64,000 nucleotides of DNA from an uncultured Acidobacteriota bacterium (GCA_937873515.1 CALMYB010000006.1:62001-126000), one strand, 5' to 3'; positions 9,261 to 16,462 are shown, numbered from the stretch's first letter. Numbers and translations are program-made. Notes: a model not told the origin generated them from the letters alone.

Positions 9261-9506
9261 ATGCGTATTGATTCAATTGAATTCCGTGGACGGCCTTACC
9301 GAATTAGAACGATCGACTTCGGTGGCGAATTTGGCGTCTTAAACGTCGCTTCCGAACATTTGAACGAGTTGCTAGTCAATTCGACCGGACATTTCAGATC
9401 AAGCGAGGGAGAATCGGTCGACGAACAGATATTCTATTTTATACCTGCTGCATCCTTTAGACTTTCGGATGACAAACTAAGAAAGAAGATTCTCGCTGAA
9501 ATTTGA
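9261..9506 (+). CDS. Small hypothetical protein in decayed R-M island
   Basis: An 81-residue protein I do not firmly recognise. It starts 'MRIDSIEFRGRPYRIRTIDF' and later has 'VDEQIFYFIP'; it looks like a small alpha/beta domain with alternating strands. The start ATG at 9261 is preceded by GGAGGGAAGAG, which overlaps the end of the methyltransferase remnant. Its TGA overlaps the ATG of the next gene (TGATG), so the two are coupled and may act together. Its position inside a broken restriction-modification locus suggests an accessory or immunity role, but nothing in the sequence proves that. Confidence 0.6.
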   Translation: MRIDSIEFRGRPYRIRTIDFGGEFGVLNVASEHLNELLVNSTGHFRSSEGESVDEQIFYFIPAASFRLSDDKLRKKILAEI

Positions 9507-10012
9507 TGATAAGGTTTCAATTCTTTCCACGCTCGCAAGGAATAAACAAGGCAATTCAAGATGTACTTGATTGCTTTGTTATTTCTGATGCTGCGATCAC
9601 ATCATCTGAGCATGACCTGAATAGTAACGATGTTCTTGCTGTGCTTCGACCGCACCTCAAAAAGCATGGCTATCGAGTTGAATCAGGCAAGTCTGCTGAT
9701 CAGAAAATCAGCGTTCCCGTGCTTTTCGGGTTAAACGATCAAATCGATAAATCATTCAACGCGGATGCCGTCAGCGCCGATGGAAAGATCGTCGTAGAAG
9801 TAGAAGCTGGACGTGCGGTGGATAATAACCAATTCCTTAAAGACATTTTTCAGGCGTGTATGATGTTCGAAGTAGAGTATTTGGTTATAGCTGTTCGTAA
9901 TGTGTATCGGGGTAGCGACGACTTTTCGAAGATCTACGCCTTCTTCGAAACTCTCTACATCTCAAATCGCCTTCGGCTTCCGCTGAAAGGGATACTGCTT
10001 ATCGGTTACTGA
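9506..10012 (+). CDS. Hypothetical protein, possible PD-(D/E)XK-like nuclease
   Basis: A 168-residue protein coupled to the preceding gene (TGATG). Residues about 88-108 contain 'FNADAVSADGKIVVEVEAGR', an acidic residue about ten positions before an 'E-x-E' on a hydrophobic strand. This resembles the PD-(D/E)XK nuclease core, although the usual Lys of ExK is replaced by Glu (V-E-V-E). A helix ('NNQFLKDIFQACMMFEVEY') and the strand 'LVIAVRN' follow, also compatible with that fold. Its place between a methyltransferase remnant and vsr would suit a restriction enzyme. That assignment is inference: no family was recognised with confidence and activity may be lost. Confidence 0.5.
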   Translation: MIRFQFFPRSQGINKAIQDVLDCFVISDAAITSSEHDLNSNDVLAVLRPHLKKHGYRVESGKSADQKISVPVLFGLNDQIDKSFNADAVSADGKIVVEVEAGRAVDNNQFLKDIFQACMMFEVEYLVIAVRNVYRGSDDFSKIYAFFETLYISNRLRLPLKGILLIGY

Positions 10013-10023
10013 GAATGTTGAGC

Positions 10024-10059
10024 CGGGTCAGAACCGGGAGCGATAGCGACTGGGTTCTT
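10024..10059 (+). repeat. REP element, left inverted copy flanking RAYT
   Basis: A 36-bp sequence that is the exact reverse complement of 10595-10630. Its ends AGAACC/GGTTCT can pair around a GCGATAGC core, giving a small hairpin. Together with the right copy it brackets the transposase gene, the standard arrangement of a RAYT with its own REPs. Confidence 0.9.
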
Positions 10060-10078
10060 CTAGTTCGACGACCAATCA

Positions 10079-10591
10079 ATGTGGAACGACACAGACATCC
10101 CGTTAGCCGTTTTCTTCACCTTTCGATGTTACGGAACGTGGCTTCACGGTGACGAACGCGGTAGCGTTGACCGCAACAACAACATCTATCGTTCGCCCCG
10201 AATCCAATCAAACAGCAACTGGAAAAAATATAACCAAAAGCTACTGCTTCATCCTCCAGTAACTCTGGACGCCGCAAGCAGAAAATCGGTCGAGAAAGCT
10301 ATACGAGATCTTTGTGATAAGCGCGGCTGGACGCTGCTCGCGATCAACATTCGGACGAATCACGTTCATGCCGTTATCTCTGTCGGAGCGAAAAAACCGA
10401 AGGATGTTCTGATCGCGTTGAAAGCAAATGCAACACGTCAGCTACGCGAAGATGGCTTGTGGATGCACGAACACACGCCATGGGCGGACAAAGGTAGCAA
10501 ACGAAATCTCTGGAACGAAAAAAGCATCTGGGAAGCTTGTAACTATGTAACTAATGAACAAGGTGACAAATTGCCTGACTTTGACTGGTAG
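10079..10591 (+). CDS. REP-associated tyrosine transposase (RAYT, IS200-like HUH)
   Basis: A 170-residue Y1 transposase-like protein. It has the N-terminal 'FFTFRCYGTWLHGD', the metal-binding HUH motif as 'NHVHAVI' at about 101-107, and a C-terminal helix with the candidate catalytic Tyr in 'EACNYVTNEQGD' (about 158). The order HUH then Tyr and the length fit RAYTs rather than full IS200/IS605 elements. Such proteins nick single-stranded DNA at REP hairpins. The frame is intact, so the enzyme may still be active. The flanking perfect 36-bp inverted repeats are its presumed substrates. No other element genes are present. Confidence 0.88.
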   Translation: MWNDTDIPLAVFFTFRCYGTWLHGDERGSVDRNNNIYRSPRIQSNSNWKKYNQKLLLHPPVTLDAASRKSVEKAIRDLCDKRGWTLLAINIRTNHVHAVISVGAKKPKDVLIALKANATRQLREDGLWMHEHTPWADKGSKRNLWNEKSIWEACNYVTNEQGDKLPDFDW

Positions 10592-10594
10592 TGA

Positions 10595-10630
10595 AAGAAC
10601 CCAGTCGCTATCGCTCCCGGTTCTGACCCG
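10595..10630 (-). repeat. REP element, right inverted copy flanking RAYT
   Basis: The exact reverse complement of 10024-10059 (36 of 36 positions). It starts 4 bp after the transposase stop codon and ends 31 bp before the start of the broken vsr gene. Confidence 0.9.
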
Positions 10631-10661
10631 CCCAGCCATTCCACACAGTTAGCTTCAATTA

Positions 10662-11004
10662 ATGTCCCGTCTTCGTGGGATCGATACTAAGCCGCTATCG
10701 GCTGAACGTCGCGAAACTGCCGGGAAAACCTGACATCGTAATTAAAAAGCGTAATTTAGTAATTTTTGTTGATGGTGAGTTTTGGCACGGCTACAAATGG
10801 ACAAGTAAGAAACGACGGATCAAGGCGAACAGGGAGTATTGGATAGCGAAGATTGAGGGTAATATCGCCCGCGATAAGAAGAACAATAGACTGCTGAAGA
10901 AACAGGGATTTACAGTTTTGCGTTTTTGGGAACGGGACATTCGAGCGAATCTTGATGAATGTGTTGCCAAAATCATTATAGCCCTCAAAAATGATTGTTC
11001 GTGA
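10662..11004 (+). pseudogene. vsr: Very-short-patch repair endonuclease Vsr, frameshifted
   Basis: Vsr nicks DNA beside T:G mismatches made when 5-methylcytosine deaminates. The ATG at 10662 opens 'MSRLRGIDTKP', matching the Vsr N-terminus, but that frame then loses similarity and stops within 24 codons. Similarity resumes in another frame as 'YRLNVAKLPGKPDIV', followed by 'VIFVDGEFWHGYKW' with the catalytic acidic/His residues and 'TVLRFWERDI' to the normal C-terminus. About 14 residues ('E..VR..LH..G.R' in the family) are missing at the junction near 10692-10698. A small deletion has therefore removed part of the N-terminal helix and shifted frame. A shortened protein could only start from a GTG at 10675. 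The dcm partner is also broken. Confidence 0.82.
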
Positions 11005-11087
11005 ATCACCCTGGAAATCTTAGACAATTCGCATAACTTCCTGTATTCTTCACACTTAACAAGAACCAATGGAGGAAATACCACCTT

Positions 11088-11540
11088 ATGGCAGAGACAG
11101 GGCATGCTAAGAATATTGCGAATTTTGGGACGTTGATATCGTTTGTTCAGGGGTATGGGTCGGCTTATGATCCTTCGAATGCGGCGATCGAGTTGGCGGC
11201 TTTGCAGGCTAAGTTGGCAGCGGCGGAGACGGCTCTTGATGGTGTGACTGCGGCGGTTGCTCCGTGGAAGACGAAGGTGAATGACCGCGAGACGGAATTC
11301 GAAGGTTTGCGAAAGCTTGTGACGCGTGTGGTGAACAGCTTTGCGGCTTCGGGAGCGGATCAGAACGCCATCGACGACGCGAAGGCAACTGCGGCAAGGT
11401 CGTCCTGGGTTTTGAGGACATCTAGTCAGAACCGCCTGCGTAAGCGGGCGGCCAGTTTGTCAGAACCGGAAGCGATAGCGACTGGGCTAGATAAGAATCG
11501 ATTCAAGAGATGTTGCAAAAAGTGCTACGACCGTTTATAA
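11088..11540 (+). CDS. Hypothetical protein, C-terminus replaced by REP insertion
   Basis: A 150-residue frame that starts 'MAETGHAKNIANFGTLISFV' with a good ribosome-binding site (GGAGG at 11071-11075), followed by Ala/Leu-rich helical repeats. I recall similar helical proteins in environmental bacteria but cannot name a family. From about residue 112 the product is read through a REP element: 'SQNRLRKRAASLSEPEAIAT' is translated repeat sequence, not protein-like. The native protein is therefore probably longer, and the current C-terminus from 11422 on is an insertion artefact. Possibly non-functional. Confidence 0.55.
   Translation: MAETGHAKNIANFGTLISFVQGYGSAYDPSNAAIELAALQAKLAAAETALDGVTAAVAPWKTKVNDRETEFEGLRKLVTRVVNSFAASGADQNAIDDAKATAARSSWVLRTSSQNRLRKRAASLSEPEAIATGLDKNRFKRCCKKCYDRL
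11422..11490 (+). repeat. REP doublet inserted in a coding region
   Basis: The element starts and ends with CTAG (11422-11425, 11487-11490). Its right half, 11460-11486, matches the RAYT-flanking REP core in 26 of 27 positions. The left half contains a hairpin, CCGCCTGC-GTAA-GCGGGCGG, with one G-T pair. 'TCAGAACCG' occurs at the start of both halves. It interrupts the gene at 11088-11540. Confidence 0.85.
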
Positions 11541-11826
11541 TGTATGAATGAGTGTTGTTCGGGCTTTCTGCCTTGAACGTGCACGGGGAGCGGTGGTGTG
11601 AGAATGCGGAAAATGGCAAAAAGTGACAGAAGTTGTAACTGCCGCCTCAGGAAACGCCGATTTTTGTTCCGTTTTGTTCCGCCTGTTCCGGCCAAGCGGA
11701 ACGGAACAACAATGGCGTATTTTGGGACTATTTCGCTCTAAGTGCTTTAGAATGTACGCGTTCGATCTCGAACAAAATTCAGCCGGACAAGGGTGATAGA
11801 ATTGAGGTCGCAGCAACAGACGGTAA

Positions 11827-12030
11827 ATGGCAGGCAAGTATTTCAATAACCCGAATGAGCAGGAAAAGGGGCCGAGCGGATGTCTCGTCATCTTCTTATT
11901 CCTTTGGCTGCTGTTGGCGGCCAGCACGATAATCGTGCTGATACGCTGGCCGGGCATCGAGATCGTCGCACTAAACGTCGGCCTGCTCATTGCCGTGACC
12001 CTTGCGATCAGGTTCATTAAAAGGCACTAG
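11827..12030 (+). CDS. Small two-helix membrane protein, hypothetical
   Basis: A 67-residue frame with two hydrophobic segments (about 19-40 and 44-62) and basic ends ('IRFIKRH'). No convincing Shine-Dalgarno sequence precedes the ATG, and no family is recognised. The 286 bp before it show no gene; they hold a GTTCCG-GCCAAG-CGGAAC hairpin (11685-11702) without a T-tract. Coding is plausible because the hydrophobic pattern is well formed, but an accidental frame in accessory DNA cannot be excluded. Confidence 0.4.
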   Translation: MAGKYFNNPNEQEKGPSGCLVIFLFLWLLLAASTIIVLIRWPGIEIVALNVGLLIAVTLAIRFIKRH

Positions 12031-12089
12031 CAGGTGGCTTAAGAAAACCAAGACGCGGGTAGACAACAAGGACCATTCACGAGAACGTA

Positions 12090-12203
12090 ATGTACTCAAA
12101 GTTTAAAGAACATCTACAGAGCACGATCAATGACATTCGCGAGGCGGGGCTTTATAAATCCGAGCGTGTGATCGACAGCCCGCAGGATGCGTGGATATGC
12201 TAG
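12090..12203 (+). pseudogene. Duplicated, diverged 5' fragment of kbl
   Basis: ATG at 12090 opens 37 codons whose first 34 match the start of the intact kbl at 12751: both contain 'EHLQSTI', '[20 protein letters not shown]' (one substitution nearby). About 18 of the first 105 bases differ, mostly at third positions, so the copies are homologous but clearly diverged, not a recent duplication. Similarity ends at codon 35 and a TAG follows at 12201. The fragment lies directly upstream of the toxin-antitoxin pair, and the full kbl lies directly downstream. An integration or recombination event at the kbl 5' end that supplied a replacement 5' end explains this best. Confidence 0.85.
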
Positions 12204-12212
12204 AATTCGATT

Positions 12213-12449
12213 ATGGGAACGGGGAATATTCAAGAACGAAAGTTGGAACTGATACAGTGGTTATCGGTGATCGATGATGTTTCGTTGATCGAAAAGGTTG
12301 CGAAACTGCGGGACGACAGCGTTAGCGATTGGTGGAACGAGATATCCGAGGACGAAAAAGAATCGATCGCTATTGGCATCAAAGACGCCGATTCGGGCTT
12401 TCTAAAACCTCATTCCGAAGCGAGGGCGAAGTATGAAAAGTGGTTATAA
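12213..12449 (+). CDS. Type II antitoxin, addiction-module family
   Basis: A 78-residue acidic protein: a helical N-terminus ('RKLELIQWLSVIDDVSLIEKV'), then 'SDWWNEISEDEKESIAIGIKDADSG' and a C-terminal tail 'HSEARAKYEKWL'. This resembles short antitoxins paired with RelE/ParE toxins that carry no obvious DNA-binding domain. It overlaps the toxin gene by 17 bp, so toxin translation depends on antitoxin translation. The C-terminal tail would be expected to wrap and block the toxin. The pair sits between the kbl 5' remnant and intact kbl. Confidence 0.8.
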   Translation: MGTGNIQERKLELIQWLSVIDDVSLIEKVAKLRDDSVSDWWNEISEDEKESIAIGIKDADSGFLKPHSEARAKYEKWL

Positions 12450-12741
12450 GGTTCTATGGACCGGCCACGCCCTTGAGGAACTCGATAAGGCAGTCAAATA
12501 TCTGCAACTGAATTTTACCGACGTTGAGATCGCCCGCCTTGCCAAAGCGATTGAGTCAACACTAAGTCACATCACTCGAAATCCATCGATGTATCCGGAG
12601 TCTGCTCAGACAAGAGGAGTTCGTCGGGCAGTCGTTCTGCGGTTTAACACCTTGTATTATCGAGTGAACGGCGACGAAAATCAGATCGAGATACTTTCAT
12701 TCTTTTCAACGAGACAGGATCCGAATTCGCACGAGTTCTAG
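12433..12741 (+). CDS. RelE/ParE-family toxin
   Basis: A 102-residue basic protein with the ParE/RelE fold signature: 'VLWTGHALEELDKAVKYLQLNF' (first strand and helix pair), 'ITRNPSMYPES', and C-terminal strands ending in 'NTLYYRVNGDENQIEILSFF' plus an Arg-containing tail ('STRQDP'). ParE members poison gyrase and RelE members cleave mRNA on ribosomes; the sequence alone does not separate these, although the long helical hairpin favours a ParE-like toxin. Its stop lies 9 bp before the kbl start, so read-through transcription may drive kbl. Confidence 0.82.
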   Translation: MKSGYKVLWTGHALEELDKAVKYLQLNFTDVEIARLAKAIESTLSHITRNPSMYPESAQTRGVRRAVVLRFNTLYYRVNGDENQIEILSFFSTRQDPNSHEF

Positions 12742-12750
12742 AAGAGAGTT

Positions 12751-13932
12751 ATGTACGGGAATTTCAGAGAACATCTACAGAGCACGATCAGAGATATCCG
12801 CGAGGCCGGCTTGTACAAGTCCGAGCGGGTGATCGACAGCCCGCAGGATGCGAGGATAGAGGTTGGCGGCAGCACGGTGCTAAACATGTGCGCCAATAAC
12901 TATCTGGGCTTGAGCGATGATCCCATTGTGATCGATGCCGCCCGCAAGAGCCTCGATGAATGGGGCTACGGCCTGTCGAGCGTGCGATTTATCTGCGGAA
13001 CGCAGGCGATCCACAAAGAGCTCGAACGCAAGATCAGCGAATTTTTAGGCACCGAGGACACGATCCTTTACACGAGCTGTTTCGACGCCAACGGAGGCCT
13101 CTTCGAGACGCTCTTGACCGATGAGGACGCCATCATTTCCGATGAACTCAACCACGCGAGCATCATCGACGGCGTCAGGCTGAGCAAAGCCGCCCGCTTT
13201 CGATACAAGAACAGCGACATGGTCGACCTCGAATCGAAACTGGACGAAGCGAAGTCGAGCAGATTCAAGATGATCGCCACCGACGGCGTTTTCTCGATGG
13301 ACGGTTACATCGCGAAGCTCGATGAGATATGCGATCTGGCCGAAAAGCACGACGCACTTGTGATGGTAGATGATTCGCACGCCGTCGGATTCATGGGCAA
13401 AACCGGCCGCGGCGTACACGAATATCACGACGTCGTCGATCGCGTAGATGTAATAACCGGAACGCTCGGCAAAGCTCTCGGCGGAGCGAGCGGCGGTTAC
13501 ACAAGCGGAAAAAAAGAGATAGTTGAGCTATTAAGACAGCGTTCGCGGCCATATCTTTTCTCGAATTCGGTCGCGCCGCCGATAGTTGCCGCTTCGATAG
13601 CGGCCATCGACCTTTTGACCGCATCGACCGAACTTCGCGACAAACTGATGGACAACACGCGATACTTCCGCGACAAGATCGCGTCGATAGGGCTCGACGT
13701 TCTTCCCGGCGAACACCCGATAGTCCCCGTGATGTTCGGCGAAGCAGAACCCGCCGTCAAAATGGCCGAAAAGATGCTCGAAAAAGGCGTGTATGTAATT
13801 CCATTTTCCTTTCCGGTAGTTCCAAAAGGCAAAGCTAGAATTAGAACACAAGTAAGCGCAGCTCATTCAAAAGCAGACCTCGACTTCGCAATAGAAAAAT
13901 TCGCCGAAGCGAAAGAGGAATTAGGAATCTAA
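12751..13932 (+). CDS. kbl: 2-amino-3-ketobutyrate CoA ligase (glycine C-acetyltransferase)
   Basis: A 393-residue PLP enzyme of the alpha-oxoamine synthase family. The PLP lysine is K241 in '[14 protein letters not shown]', and '[10 protein letters not shown]' (205-212) supplies the cofactor-ring Asp and His. It cleaves the Tdh product with CoA to give glycine and acetyl-CoA. Length and motifs match Kbl. It begins 9 bp after the toxin gene. A diverged copy of its first 35 codons lies upstream at 12090-12203, so the present 5' end, and possibly more, may be of foreign origin. tdh is 3.8 kb upstream instead of adjacent. Confidence 0.94.
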   Translation: MYGNFREHLQSTIRDIREAGLYKSERVIDSPQDARIEVGGSTVLNMCANNYLGLSDDPIVIDAARKSLDEWGYGLSSVRFICGTQAIHKELERKISEFLGTEDTILYTSCFDANGGLFETLLTDEDAIISDELNHASIIDGVRLSKAARFRYKNSDMVDLESKLDEAKSSRFKMIATDGVFSMDGYIAKLDEICDLAEKHDALVMVDDSHAVGFMGKTGRGVHEYHDVVDRVDVITGTLGKALGGASGGYTSGKKEIVELLRQRSRPYLFSNSVAPPIVAASIAAIDLLTASTELRDKLMDNTRYFRDKIASIGLDVLPGEHPIVPVMFGEAEPAVKMAEKMLEKGVYVIPFSFPVVPKGKARIRTQVSAAHSKADLDFAIEKFAEAKEELGI

Positions 13933-13954
13933 GAATATTTTTGATTAAATCAAT

Positions 13955-14416
13955 ATGAAAAAAATTGGAGAGTTTATATCAATACTTTTTCGGTCTGTTG
14001 GAACCGGTATCTATTGGAGTTTATATGTTTTAATGGCAGGCTTACCTATGATTCTTGCATTATGGTTCGCTCCGATATTTGCGTTGGTAGTAACAATTTG
14101 TATAGTTCCATTTCACTGGTCTGATCTGAAAAAGATGCTTACTAATCGAGATTGGACTATTATTGCCGGAAGGTTGTTATTCTTGTTTGTGTTGGGTTCC
14201 TTCGTCGCCGGAGTAGCATTGGTCGCTTTGGGAATTGTCTATTCTACAAAAACTTTTTTGTTTTGGTGCTCTTCAATCATTTTTCTTATATCTTTCTCAA
14301 TTTTTACTGCTTATGTGTTTTGTGATTTGTATTTTCCAAACTTGAGTTTTATCAAAAATATTAAATCTTCTATCAAAGGTCTGTTCTCAATTGGAATTTT
14401 TTGGCGATACCAATAG
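13955..14416 (+). CDS. Hypothetical membrane protein, AT-rich
   Basis: A 153-residue protein with about four hydrophobic segments ('YWSLYVLMAGLPMILALWF', 'FALVVTICIVPF', then two around 75-100 and 105-130). No family is recognised. Base composition is clearly AT-richer than the housekeeping neighbours, with many A/T third positions, which hints at horizontal acquisition. It starts 22 bp after kbl and could be co-transcribed with it. Confidence 0.55.
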   Translation: MKKIGEFISILFRSVGTGIYWSLYVLMAGLPMILALWFAPIFALVVTICIVPFHWSDLKKMLTNRDWTIIAGRLLFLFVLGSFVAGVALVALGIVYSTKTFLFWCSSIIFLISFSIFTAYVFCDLYFPNLSFIKNIKSSIKGLFSIGIFWRYQ

Positions 14417-14491
14417 TTTTAACAATTTATTGTTTGTGGTATCCTTTAGATTATCTTTCAAATCAATAACAATTCTAGGAGAAAATAATAA

Positions 14492-14857
14492 ATGAGAAAA
14501 ACGGCTATAATTTTAGCTTTGGGTATATTAGTGTCTTTATCCCTGGCGGGATGTTCGGGTTCGAATTTGACGGCGGTTTCGCTTACTTCACCGTGGGATA
14601 AAATGAATTTGCCGATCGGAAAATCCGATATTATTCATAAAAGCAACGACAAAGAACTTGGAATAGTTGTCTATAATCCGCCGGCTAGTCTTTTCGAATC
14701 ATACCGTAATGCAATTGAAGCTAATGGCTGGAAAAGAACAAACGTTGGTTCGACCGGAGATATAGTTGACTTTGAAAAAGACGGCAAGAAGATGAATTTT
14801 ATGTATTTTAACAATAGTGACGAGGGCTATTACAGCATTTCGTTTGTGATCGATTAG
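14492..14857 (+). CDS. Predicted lipoprotein, hypothetical
   Basis: A 121-residue protein with a lipoprotein signal: a hydrophobic stretch at 4-18, then the lipobox 'LAGC' with the lipidated Cys at about residue 21. The mature part is small and soluble-looking ('ELGIVVYNPPASLFESYRNA', 'GWKRTNVGSTGDIVDFEKDG'). An AGGAGA ribosome-binding site precedes the ATG. Composition is AT-rich like the upstream membrane protein, so the two probably arrived together. Function unknown. It ends 115 bp before the terminator shared with the convergent rplT. Confidence 0.6.
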   Translation: MRKTAIILALGILVSLSLAGCSGSNLTAVSLTSPWDKMNLPIGKSDIIHKSNDKELGIVVYNPPASLFESYRNAIEANGWKRTNVGSTGDIVDFEKDGKKMNFMYFNNSDEGYYSISFVID

Positions 14858-14971
14858 TTCGAGTTACATCCGCAGCATTTTGCAGGCGTCATCAGATATA
14901 AAGGGAAAGAGAGCGCGAAGTTGCCGACTCTTTTTACTGTCAATGCCTTGATTTGGTCATGGAAATGAGAT

Positions 14972-15006
14972 GGAAAAGGCCCCGCCGGAATGACGAGGCC
15001 TTTTCC
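14972..15006. terminator. Bidirectional terminator downstream of rplT
   Basis: A perfect 10-bp stem, GGAAAAGGCC (14972-14981) with GGCCTTTTCC (14997-15006), and a 15-nt loop. Read on the minus strand it follows the rplT stop by 25 bp; on the plus strand it follows the lipoprotein gene. T-rich arms support Rho-independent termination in both directions. Confidence 0.8.
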
Positions 15007-15031
15007 AATAACAAGAGCAGCTTTTTATATA

Positions 15032-15406
15032 CTATCCAGCGGCTTGCTGCTTGCCTAGTGCGTCCTTTGCCTGGCCGACGACTGCAGCGAATGCTTCCGG
15101 CTGTTTGACGGCCATGTCGGCGAGGACCTTACGGTCGAGTTCGATCTCGGCTAAATTCAGGCCGTGAATGAACTGCGAATATTTGATGTCGTTCAGACGG
15201 CATGCCGCGTTGATACGGACGATCCACAGTTTGCGAAAATCACGCTTCTTGAGCTTTCTGCCCGTATAGGCAAAGTTCAATGCGCGCTCGACGGATTCTT
15301 TCGCTGAGCGATAAAGTTTTGATTTTGTCCCGCGATAGCCCTTGGCTAAAGCTAATATCTTTTTGCGTTTTTCGGTACGCTTATTACCACGTTTTGCTCT
15401 TGGCAT
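15032..15406 (-). CDS. rplT: 50S ribosomal protein L20
   Basis: A 124-residue basic protein starting '[18 protein letters not shown]', with the conserved '[19 protein letters not shown]' and '[20 protein letters not shown]'. L20 binds 23S rRNA early in 50S assembly and in several bacteria represses its own operon. It is last in thrS-infC-rpmI-rplT, 137 bp after rpmI. That spacer could hold a regulatory structure but I could not identify one. A strong terminator follows. The C-terminal 'GKQQAAG' is a short variable tail. Confidence 0.97.
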   Translation of the reverse strand: MPRAKRGNKRTEKRKKILALAKGYRGTKSKLYRSAKESVERALNFAYTGRKLKKRDFRKLWIVRINAACRLNDIKYSQFIHGLNLAEIELDRKVLADMAVKQPEAFAAVVGQAKDALGKQQAAG

Positions 15407-15543
15407 AATTCCTCCAAATGCGGAATTCGGATCGCGGAATGCGGGATCTTCGGTTCGACCTGCATTCGCTCAATGTTCCTGCTTCCGATGTCTTAAAAAC
15501 TCTCTTCAGGCGTGGCGTCAGTTGGCGCAGCACGCTGTAAATT

Positions 15544-15747
15544 CTAGTCGCGGCCGTAGGGAAGCATCTTTTCAACGCGCTTCTGGTCGCCCTCGGAAAC
15601 AAGCACATCGATATCGAGATTGCGTTTCCTCTTATTCGTTTTCTTGGTCAAAATATGACGAGCATGGCTGTGGCCGCGCTTGAATTTGCCCGATGCTGTC
15701 GAGCGAAAACGCTTTGCTGCGCCTTTGTGTGTCTTAAGTTTCGGCAT
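15544..15747 (-). CDS. rpmI: 50S ribosomal protein L35
   Basis: A 67-residue, strongly basic protein: '[20 protein letters not shown]' and '[15 protein letters not shown]' are L35 signatures. It is placed 28 bp downstream of infC and upstream of rplT, the conserved order. L35 is a small structural protein of the large subunit. Length is normal. Confidence 0.97.
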   Translation of the reverse strand: MPKLKTHKGAAKRFRSTASGKFKRGHSHARHILTKKTNKRKRNLDIDVLVSEGDQKRVEKMLPYGRD

Positions 15748-15775
15748 AAAATTTCTAACTCCTTACAATAAAAAT

Positions 15776-16462
15776 CTAAAAGATCTCGTCCTCGCCGTCT
15801 TCCGTCTTTGGCCTTTCCGTCTTTTCAGCTGCCGGCTTTGCCGTCTTCTTCGGCTTCTCCGTCTCTTCGCTGTTCGGGGCAACCGAGGTATGCTTGCCGA
15901 TCACGGACTTGCTCTTCTTTGGCGAGAGGATGGTAAACATCTGGTAACCTTCCATCTTCGGCGCGACCTCGATATCACCGAATTCGGCGAGCTCCGTTGT
16001 TAGCCGAGCAAGTATTTTTGCTCCAAGCTCACGGTGCGTCATTTCGCGTCCGCGAAAGGCGATCGCTGCACGAACTTTGTCGCCTTCAGAGAGCCAACGC
16101 TTGGCGTTATCACGGCGATACTCATAATCGTGGTCATCGGTTCCGGGCCGGAACTTGATCTCCTTGACCTGGACAGTAACCTGCTTCTTTTTCGCCTCAT
16201 GAGCTTTCTTCTTCTGCTCATAAAGGAATTTGCCATAGTCGATGATCTTGCAGACCGGCGGTTTGGCGTTGCACGCGATCTCGACGAGATCGAGGCCGCG
16301 ATTGCGTGCCTCCTGGATCGCATCTCGCGTATCCATAACGCCTAACGTCCCACCGTCCTCAAGGACCACGCGAACCGACGGAACGCGTATCCGTTCATTC
16401 GTCCGGTGCTGCGGTTCACGAAACCGCGGCTTAAACCTATTTCCACCAAATCTTCTTGCGAT
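15776..16462 (-). CDS. infC: Translation initiation factor IF-3, non-AUG start
   Basis: The protein contains the IF-3 N domain ('NERIRVPSVRVVLEDGGTLG', 'DLVEIACNAKPPVCKIIDYG') and C domain ('KEIKFRPGTDDHDYEYRRDN' and onward), with a Lys/Pro/Glu-rich tail of about 40 residues. No ATG or GTG fits the start: conserved sequence extends upstream of the first ATG through 'NERIRVPSVR' to 'ARRFGGNRFKPRF'. An ATC at 16462 follows AAAGGAGG by four bases and gives 228 residues. infC uses rare AUU/AUC/AUA starts in many bacteria, because IF-3 itself rejects such codons and so limits its own synthesis. It starts 21 bp after thrS. Confidence 0.93.
   Translation of the reverse strand: MARRFGGNRFKPRFREPQHRTNERIRVPSVRVVLEDGGTLGVMDTRDAIQEARNRGLDLVEIACNAKPPVCKIIDYGKFLYEQKKKAHEAKKKQVTVQVKEIKFRPGTDDHDYEYRRDNAKRWLSEGDKVRAAIAFRGREMTHRELGAKILARLTTELAEFGDIEVAPKMEGYQMFTILSPKKSKSVIGKHTSVAPNSEETEKPKKTAKPAAEKTERPKTEDGEDEIF

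Larger units (their letters stand above)
10024..10630 (+). mobile_element. RAYT-REP unit (single transposase gene between inverted REPs)
   Basis: A 607-bp unit made of two perfect 36-bp inverted REP copies and one 170-codon IS200-like transposase gene. No target-site duplication is apparent, as expected for HUH single-strand transposition. It lies between the possible nuclease gene and the broken vsr. A one-mismatch 27-bp copy of the same REP core lies 0.8 kb downstream at 11460-11486, evidence that the REP has been dispersed locally. Confidence 0.85.

Noticed and set aside
11535..12017. 160-codon minus-strand frame across the 11.5-12.0 kb accessory DNA
   Set aside because: Composition is basic and irregular, with no domain pattern. 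The small plus-strand membrane protein in the same span is more protein-like.
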